This document shows positions 59,284-64,000 of a DNA stretch of 64,000 bases, piece after piece; the first letter of the stretch is position 1, and each line of letters begins with the position of its first letter. Where the stretch lies: positions 1 through 64,000 of the forward strand of contig JAQYET010000028.1 in the NCBI GenBank assembly GCA_028723525.1, written 5' to 3'. The notes under the pieces were generated by a model that was not told where the DNA came from, ran no database searches, and saw only the letters and a program-made list of their open reading frames with translations. Source of the stretch: Prevotellaceae bacterium (lineage in GTDB: Bacteria > Bacteroidota > Bacteroidia > Bacteroidales > Bacteroidaceae). The position numbers and the translations under genes are program-made.

Positions 59284-59834
59284 AGACTGCAATAACGGGC
59301 GGAATAGGGAGCGGGAAGAGTTATGTCTGCCAAATTCTGAGACAACAGGGAATAGATATCTACGACTGCGACAGCGCAGCCAAGCGTCTCATGCGCACCT
59401 CCGACGAACTGAAGGAGCAGCTGAAACGACTCGTGGGCGACTCTGTGTATATCGACGGACAGCTCAACAAACCGTTCCTCGTACAGTTTCTGCTCGCCGG
59501 AGAGGAAAACAAGCGGGCAGTGAACGGCATAGTACACCCTGCCGTGGCGCGCGACTTCGAGGCGTCGGGGAAAGAATGGATGGAGTGCGCAATACTCTTC
59601 GAGAGCGGGTTCTACCACCTTGTTGACCGCATAATCTGCGTTTCTGCCCCGCGGGAGTTGCGCATCAGCAGAATAATGGAGCGCGACGGAATAACGCGCA
59701 GCAAGGCAGAGGAGTGGATTGGGATACAGATGAGCCAAGAGGAAGTGGAAAAACGCAGCCACATAGTGATAAACAACGACGGCTCGCCACTGTCTCCGCA
59801 ACTCGAAAAGATTACCGTCAAAGCGGAGGGATAA
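59280..59834 (+). CDS. coaE: Dephospho-CoA kinase
   Basis: A 184-residue P-loop kinase that completes coenzyme A synthesis. It has Walker A GGIGSGKS (residues 7-14), the substrate aspartate in YDCDSAAKRLM, GIVHPAVARDF, ILFESGFYHLVDRIICVSAP and the LID region RISRIMERDGITRSKAEEWIGIQMSQEE (seen in parts). It overlaps the YbbR-like gene by 4 nt, and the DUF5606 gene follows after 54 nt. Confidence 0.95.
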   Translation: MKTAITGGIGSGKSYVCQILRQQGIDIYDCDSAAKRLMRTSDELKEQLKRLVGDSVYIDGQLNKPFLVQFLLAGEENKRAVNGIVHPAVARDFEASGKEWMECAILFESGFYHLVDRIICVSAPRELRISRIMERDGITRSKAEEWIGIQMSQEEVEKRSHIVINNDGSPLSPQLEKITVKAEG

Positions 59835-59888
59835 CGCCCCGCCGCCGAGAATGACATATAAAAGTATAACTGAAAAAAGAAGAAGAAA

Positions 59889-60326
59889 ATGCAACAGACA
59901 ATCCTATCAATCTCCGGGAAACCCGGTCTTTACAAATTGGTATCGCGCGGACGCGCCAACCTGATAGTGGAAACGCTCGACGAAGCACACAAACGCATGC
60001 CGGCATTCGCAACCGACAGAGTGACAAGTCTTGCCGACATCGCAATATACACCGATGCCGACGACGTGCCGCTGATGACTGTTCTCGCATCGCTGCGCGA
60101 CAAGGAACAGGGCAAGGAGGCATCAATAGACTACAAGAAAGTGTCGAGTAAGGAACTGCGGGAATACTTCTCCGAGATACTTCCCGGCTTCGACCGAGAA
60201 AGGGTGCACGACAGCGACATAAAAAAACTGCTGCAATGGTATAACATACTCATCAAAAACGGCATCACGGATTTCGAAACTGAAATGCAACCGACCGAGG
60301 GTGACAACATCGATGACCGCAAATAA
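59889..60326 (+). CDS. DUF5606 domain protein
   Basis: A 145-residue cytoplasmic protein with the characteristic start ILSISGKPGLYKLVSRGRANLIVETLD and the block RVTSLADIAIYTD followed by VPLMTVLASLRDKE. This family is restricted to Bacteroidota as far as I know and typically follows coaE/clpX-type genes. Fold and function are unknown; a small N-terminal SH3-like barrel and a C-terminal helical part are suggested by sequence. It is last in the nusB operon, followed by repeat array E. Confidence 0.88.
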   Translation: MQQTILSISGKPGLYKLVSRGRANLIVETLDEAHKRMPAFATDRVTSLADIAIYTDADDVPLMTVLASLRDKEQGKEASIDYKKVSSKELREYFSEILPGFDRERVHDSDIKKLLQWYNILIKNGITDFETEMQPTEGDNIDDRK

Positions 60327-60376
60327 GAGTGCCGGAGGGCACATAACGCTGCGGCAGACATAATCCATTGAAAAAC

Positions 60377-60457
60377 AAAATCGCCGAAATTGTTCAGTAA
60401 AATCGGCGAAATTACAAAACAAAATCGGCGAATTTGCTCTGCAATTTCGCCGATTTT
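60377..60457. repeat. 81-bp four-core repeat array, copy E
   Basis: Cores start at 60377, 60399, 60421 and 60443: AAAATCGCCGAAATT, AAAATCGGCGAAATT, AAAATCGGCGAATTT and AATTTCGCCGATTTT. Spacers are GTTCAGT, ACAAAAC and GCTCTGC. It lies between the convergent DUF5606 gene and the 60503 lipoprotein gene. Confidence 0.92.
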
Positions 60458-60502
60458 GCTTTTCTATTGATATAGTAATATGGCGCGATATGCGGTTTAC
60501 GC

Positions 60503-61528
60503 CTACCAAATATGGTATGAATAATATCCACGCTTCGCAACTTTGTTTCCATTAACGGTAAACACTCCGCATCTGATTTGTTCTGCTGCCGTGTCTGAAT
60601 ACCACAGACTTAGCGTACCGTCGTGCTCCTCTGCCATGAGAATATCAATAACAGGATATTCGCCCGTGGTGCCAACCGCCCACTCTGCTTTGCCATCGTC
60701 GTCTGTCGGAGCATCCTCCATTTCGCCCATTGACACAAATTCGGGCGTGGTGACCACCTGCATCGCAAACGCTTTGTCGGCACTGTTTTCGAAGATTACG
60801 GTATAGAAACAATATCTGCCCCCGTCTATCTCACAGTTCAGTCGGGCAGATTTCACCCTCTTGTCAGTCTGCCTTTCGATGTTCATTCTCGCGCTTTCCG
60901 ACAAAGGTTTACCAGAAACAAACTTCCTGCCGTCATACTTATTGGTGAAGTCGAGCAGGCGGTGGGTCTTCAGGAATTTCTCCGTGAGCAGCAATCCGTT
61001 ATCCCCACGGCGATTTCTTTGCCTGTCTGTCTTCGTGAAACGCAGATACTTCATGCTTTCGTCACGCTCATCACCACTCACAGAAAACGCAATAGTGCCC
61101 GTACTTCCCATGTCAAGGTTTTCCGAGACATACTCCAATGCCACCTTCTTGCCTTCGGACAGCAGCGTGACATAACGTTCCTTGTTCTTCTTCAGCATGT
61201 CAATAAAGGCGTCAACCTCCTTTGTGGTGCGCTCTTCCTCTTCTTTTTGCTGGGCTTCGGAGAGCGAATTCAACTCCTCGTCGGTAAATCGCGGCACCGG
61301 ACAGAAATCCACCGGGACATACCAATCATGCGTTCCATATTCGGCAACGGCAAACAGCGGCAAATCATTGATATTATCCGAAGTCGTAAGTCCGGCATCC
61401 GACGGTGCGACAGCGTTCTCACTTGTCGCGCCGTCGGTATCGAGCATTTCATTTATTTTCTTCTTCAGCGAACCGGTACACGACGTTATCAGTAGCACTG
61501 ACAGTACGGAAAACAATGTCTTTCTCAT
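60503..61528 (-). CDS. Lipoprotein of unknown function
   Basis: A 341-residue lipoprotein with signal MRKTLFSVLSVLLITSC (C17, then TGSLKKKINEM). A Glu/Lys-rich helical stretch (about 85-120, DEELNSLSEAQQKEEEERTTKEVDAF, seen in parts) follows an acidic linker, and the remainder is a beta/alpha domain (STGTIAFSVSGDERDESMKYLRF; RYCFYTVIFENSADKAFAMQV; GTLSLWYSDTAAEQIRCGVFTVNG). I do not recognise a family. It is monocistronic, has a -7 box at 61577-61584 and ends next to repeat array E. Confidence 0.8.
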   Translation of the reverse strand: MRKTLFSVLSVLLITSCTGSLKKKINEMLDTDGATSENAVAPSDAGLTTSDNINDLPLFAVAEYGTHDWYVPVDFCPVPRFTDEELNSLSEAQQKEEEERTTKEVDAFIDMLKKNKERYVTLLSEGKKVALEYVSENLDMGSTGTIAFSVSGDERDESMKYLRFTKTDRQRNRRGDNGLLLTEKFLKTHRLLDFTNKYDGRKFVSGKPLSESARMNIERQTDKRVKSARLNCEIDGGRYCFYTVIFENSADKAFAMQVVTTPEFVSMGEMEDAPTDDDGKAEWAVGTTGEYPVIDILMAEEHDGTLSLWYSDTAAEQIRCGVFTVNGNKVAKRGYYSYHIW

Positions 61529-61576
61529 ATAATATTAAGTTTCTTGATGTTGAACGTTTGATTATGTATTGTTTTA

Positions 61577-61584
61577 CAAAGATA
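61577..61584 (-). promoter_or_regulatory. -7 element for the 60503 lipoprotein
   Basis: Minus-strand TATCTTTG lies 48 nt before the ATG at 61528. The -33 box is not clear. Confidence 0.5.
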
Positions 61585-61700
61585 AGCATTACTATTTAAA
61601 CACCGGCTACAGAATACTGTTTTTAATATTGGTTAACTGTAAAATACTTAATCATAAGGTTATTTTCAAACATTTATTCCTAATTTTCTAACAATTATAT

Positions 61701-61708
61701 TAACTTTG
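61701..61708 (+). promoter_or_regulatory. -7 element for the Ca/Na antiporter
   Basis: TAACTTTG ends only 9 nt before the first ATG (61718), so the transcript would start about 2-4 nt before the start codon. A possible TTG start at 61706 lies inside this box and is rejected. Confidence 0.6.
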
Positions 61709-61717
61709 CAGGCAATT

Positions 61718-62650
61718 ATGATGAATGTTATAAACATAGTCTTCGGCATAGTATTGGTGCTCTGGGGGGCGGGAAAACTCACCGACGGAGCGACGTCTAT
61801 CGCCGCAAGAATGAAGATTTCGCCAATGATAATCGGGCTTACCGTGGTGGCAATGGGCACTTCGATGCCTGAGTTCTTCGTGAGTTTCGTGTCGGCTCTG
61901 AAAGGAACGAGCGACCTCGCAGTGGGCAACGTTGTGGGCAGTAACATCTTCAATGCCATGATAATAGTTGGAACGGCGGCGTTGGTGACACCCATGACTA
62001 TATCCAAGACCACAGTTAAGAAAGACATACCGTTTGCCGTGCTCGCCTCAGCAATGCTCGTGCTGCTCGGCATCGACGGCAACATATCGCGCATAGATGC
62101 CGCATTGCTCATGGCAGTGTTCATCACTTTCATGGTATATACCGTGCACTCGGCACGGAAAGAGAAAGATAGCGGTAGTGGTGAAGGGATAAAGGAGATG
62201 TCGGTGTGGCGCGCCACGGCTTTCTTTATGCTCGGACTGGCATGTCTCATAGTGGGCAGTAATCTCTTTGTCAACGGCGCAACTGCGGTGGCTTCGCTGC
62301 TCGGAGTGAGCGAGGCGGTAATCGGTCTGACCATAGTTGCAGGCGGAACATCTCTCCCCGAACTGGCAACGAGCGTTGTGGCAGCACGTAAGGGACAGTG
62401 TGCAATAGCGATGGGCAACGTGATAGGCAGCAACGTGTTTAACATTCTCATGATTTTGGGCATAACGGGAATTATCAAGCCGATGAGTATCAGCGGCATA
62501 ACATGGCTCGACCTCACCGTGATGCTGCTCAGCGTGGTGCTCCTGTGGCTGTTCTCATTCACCAAATACACCGTTGCCCGCTGGGAAGGCGCGCTTCTCA
62601 TCACCCTATTCGTGGGCTACATGACATGGTTGGTGATGCACGCAGTTTGA
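61718..62650 (+). CDS. Calcium/sodium antiporter (CaCA family, YrbG-like)
   Basis: About 310 residues with 10 membrane helices. The two inverted alpha repeats that define the family are both seen: first GLTVVAMGTSMPEFFVSFVSALKGTSDLAVGNVVGSNIFN (about 40-79, seen in parts) and second GLTIVAGGTSLPELATSVVAARKGQCAIAMGNVIGSNVFN (about 201-240); each carries the GTSxPE and GNxxGSNxFN ion-binding motifs. It exchanges Na+ (or H+) for Ca2+ at the inner membrane. The start is ATG 61718 or 61721. It lies 37 nt before the TlpA-like gene. Confidence 0.95.
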   Translation: MMNVINIVFGIVLVLWGAGKLTDGATSIAARMKISPMIIGLTVVAMGTSMPEFFVSFVSALKGTSDLAVGNVVGSNIFNAMIIVGTAALVTPMTISKTTVKKDIPFAVLASAMLVLLGIDGNISRIDAALLMAVFITFMVYTVHSARKEKDSGSGEGIKEMSVWRATAFFMLGLACLIVGSNLFVNGATAVASLLGVSEAVIGLTIVAGGTSLPELATSVVAARKGQCAIAMGNVIGSNVFNILMILGITGIIKPMSISGITWLDLTVMLLSVVLLWLFSFTKYTVARWEGALLITLFVGYMTWLVMHAV

Positions 62651-62687
62651 CAATTAACTTATTTTTAAATCATAAATTCAGATTATC

Positions 62688-63518
62688 ATGAAAAGAATTG
62701 TTTTTTCAATAATGGTGGCTTTCTTCGCCACATTTGCAATGGCACAGGTTGAAAACGTTGCCACAAAAGGCTCTGTTTGGGAGGAAGAATTTACCCAAAT
62801 AGGCCGACGCATAAGCGAGATTAGTCAGAAATTCTCAAACGAGGGACTCAGCCAAGAGCAGAAAGAACTGATCGTGAAGGAGTACTACGAGCAGGCAGAC
62901 AAGTTGATAGAACTCGCAAAGACCGTTGTGAAAGACGGAAGCGAACCGGAACTGGCAGCTAAAATGGTGGAAATGGCTGGTCCGATGGCTGAATATGAGG
63001 ACCTTCTCGTGCTGATGCCGGCAAATGCTCCCTACTTCAATAACCCCGAAATGGCTGAACTTCGCACAAGAATGGAGATGATGGCAAGGCGAGCTCCGGG
63101 CATACAATACACCGACCTGACAATGCCTGACATGAATGGCAAGAAGCGTTCGCTGTCGGAGTGGTGCGCAAAGGGCAACTATGTGCTCGTTGATTTCTGG
63201 GCAAGCTGGTGCCGTCCGTGCCGAGAGGAGATGCCAAACGTGGTGGAAGCCTACAATCGTTACCACGACAAGGGTTTCGATGTGGTAGGAGTTTCGTTCG
63301 ACAACAACAAGGAGGCGTGGACAAAAGCCGTAAGCGACCTCGGACTTTCGTGGCATCACATCAGCGACTTGAAAGGCTGGGAGTGTGCCGCCGCACCGGT
63401 CTATGGCATACAAAGCATACCGGCAAACATCCTCGTTGACCCTAACGGAAAGATTGTCGCTGCCGACCTGCGTGCCGAGTCACTGTTGGAAAAACTCGCA
63501 GAGATATACAAGGATTAA
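62688..63518 (+). CDS. TlpA-like thioredoxin-fold secreted protein
   Basis: A 276-residue exported protein with signal peptide MKRIVFSIMVAFFATFAMAQ. A helical N-terminal part (about 21-135, rich in Glu and Met) precedes the redoxin domain (about 140-276): YTDLTMPDMNGKKRSLSEW, the redox motif FWASWCRPCREEMPNV, VVGVSFDNNKEAW and YGIQSIPANILVDPNG with the cis-proline. It would be a periplasmic thiol-disulfide reductase, similar to the DUF4369-type TlpA proteins of Bacteroidota but with a different N-terminal domain. Partner proteins are unknown. Confidence 0.92.
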   Translation: MKRIVFSIMVAFFATFAMAQVENVATKGSVWEEEFTQIGRRISEISQKFSNEGLSQEQKELIVKEYYEQADKLIELAKTVVKDGSEPELAAKMVEMAGPMAEYEDLLVLMPANAPYFNNPEMAELRTRMEMMARRAPGIQYTDLTMPDMNGKKRSLSEWCAKGNYVLVDFWASWCRPCREEMPNVVEAYNRYHDKGFDVVGVSFDNNKEAWTKAVSDLGLSWHHISDLKGWECAAAPVYGIQSIPANILVDPNGKIVAADLRAESLLEKLAEIYKD

Positions 63519-63554
63519 AGCGTCGAGGCCTCGTTCTTCATGCCTTAGATAGAA

Positions 63555-64000
63555 ATGCAGCAGGTTGTTTTCCCTAAATCGCTCTCCAAAGACCTCGCCG
63601 CGGCAATCGCGGAGTGTCGGCACGACAGGATTTTCCTGCTCACCGACGAGAACACTTCGCGCCATTGCCTGCCACTGATAGAGCATATCCCGAGCCTCAA
63701 AGGGGCAGAACGGATTGTGATAGGGCATGGGGAAGAGCACAAAAGCGCGGCAACTCTCACCGAGATATGGCAGTATTTGAGCAGGAAAGGGGCAACACGA
63801 CACTCGCTGTTGATAAATCTCGGAGGCGGGATGATAACCGACATCGGCGGGTTTGCCGCTGCAACATTCAAGCGAGGCATCGATTTCATTAACATCCCGA
63901 CCACATTGCTCGCGATGATTGATGCAGCAGTGGGCGGAAAGACGGGGATAAACCTTGACGGATTGAAAAACGAAGTGGGCGCGTTTTGCGATGCCCGCTT
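63555..64000 (+). CDS. aroB: 3-dehydroquinate synthase (3' end outside window)
   Basis: Starts at the ATG at 63555 and runs open to the window edge (148 codons seen of about 350). Visible family motifs are the NAD-binding LLINLGGGMITDIGGFAAAT (about 94-113), FINIPTTLLAMIDAAVGGKTGINL with the catalytic lysine, and LKNEVGAFCDAR where typical enzymes have KNLIGAFxxP. The protein converts DAHP to 3-dehydroquinate in the shikimate pathway. It starts 36 nt after the TlpA-like gene. Confidence 0.93.
   Translation, partial: MQQVVFPKSLSKDLAAAIAECRHDRIFLLTDENTSRHCLPLIEHIPSLKGAERIVIGHGEEHKSAATLTEIWQYLSRKGATRHSLLINLGGGMITDIGGFAAATFKRGIDFINIPTTLLAMIDAAVGGKTGINLDGLKNEVGAFCDAR

Noticed and set aside
5947..60457. 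The arrays as CRISPR loci
   Set aside because: Spacers are only 7 nt and are themselves repeated, cores are degenerate, each array has four cores, and no cas gene is in the window.
61706..61717. TTG start at 61706 for the Ca/Na antiporter
   Set aside because: The TTG is inside the TAACTTTG promoter element; ATG 61718 or 61721 directly follows.

Overview
The window is chromosomal DNA from a member of the Bacteroidota, most probably a Prevotellaceae-like organism (genus not certain). The evidence is the recurrent promoter pattern TTTG - 19 to 21 nt - TAnnTTTG, the general lack of Shine-Dalgarno sequences, many lipoproteins and beta-barrels that end in an aromatic residue, and lineage-typical genes: a long NusB, DUF5606, DUF5689, Wzi, GH99-like (WbsX) and OMP_b-brl_3-type proteins. 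No insertion sequence, prophage, rRNA operon or CRISPR array is visible. One tRNA (Arg, anticodon CCG) is present.

Layout. 1-1761: 5'-complete but window-truncated surface protein. 1975-5927: sodium:solute symporter, dnaX, histidine phosphatase. 6255-7373: low-complexity secreted protein. 7536-16488 (minus): eight-gene exopolysaccharide operon (GH99-like, GT4, HpcH-type aldolase, fold-III PLP decarboxylase, initiating sugar transferase, class IV aminotransferase, GT2, FlaA1/CapD-type epimerase). 16557-18096: trxB and glutathione peroxidase. 19154-22431: UDP-glucose dehydrogenase, small lipoprotein, Wzi. 22889-31759: a locus that looks built for nucleic-acid use: secreted non-specific nuclease, two OB-fold-type lipoproteins with an outer-membrane receptor, and divergently an exported EEP phosphodiesterase, a UDG-family protein and uridine kinase (L31 is inserted in the middle). 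32130-33920: two secreted proteins of unknown role. 34171-40441: tRNA-Arg, pepT, a CPA2-type antiporter with RCK_C domains, a carboxyltransferase with a degenerate biotinyl domain, an HD hydrolase. 40581-44956: LptD, a GT2 and an acyltransferase (envelope). 45062-45610: isolated ORF6N gene. 45742-50517: metallophosphoesterase, pyrC, DUF4369 lipoprotein, a membrane protein, FtsB-like protein, queF. 51249-54215: large outer-membrane barrel. 54288-56666 (minus): rplY-pth-hslR-purN; 56911-60326 (plus): nusB-yajC-ybbR-coaE-DUF5606. 60503-64000: lipoprotein, Ca/Na antiporter, TlpA-like protein, start of aroB.

The most striking non-coding feature is a family of five intergenic arrays (near 5.9, 22.7, 31.8, 50.8 and 60.4 kb). 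Each is exactly 81 bp and contains four near-palindromic 15-mers of the type AAAATCG(G/C)CGATTTT separated by three 7-nt spacers, so the repeat period is 22 bp, about two helical turns. Three of the five lie between convergent genes. The other leads are the nucleic-acid locus, the aldolase/aminotransferase/decarboxylase triad inside the polysaccharide operon, and the carboxyltransferase that lacks its biotinylation lysine.
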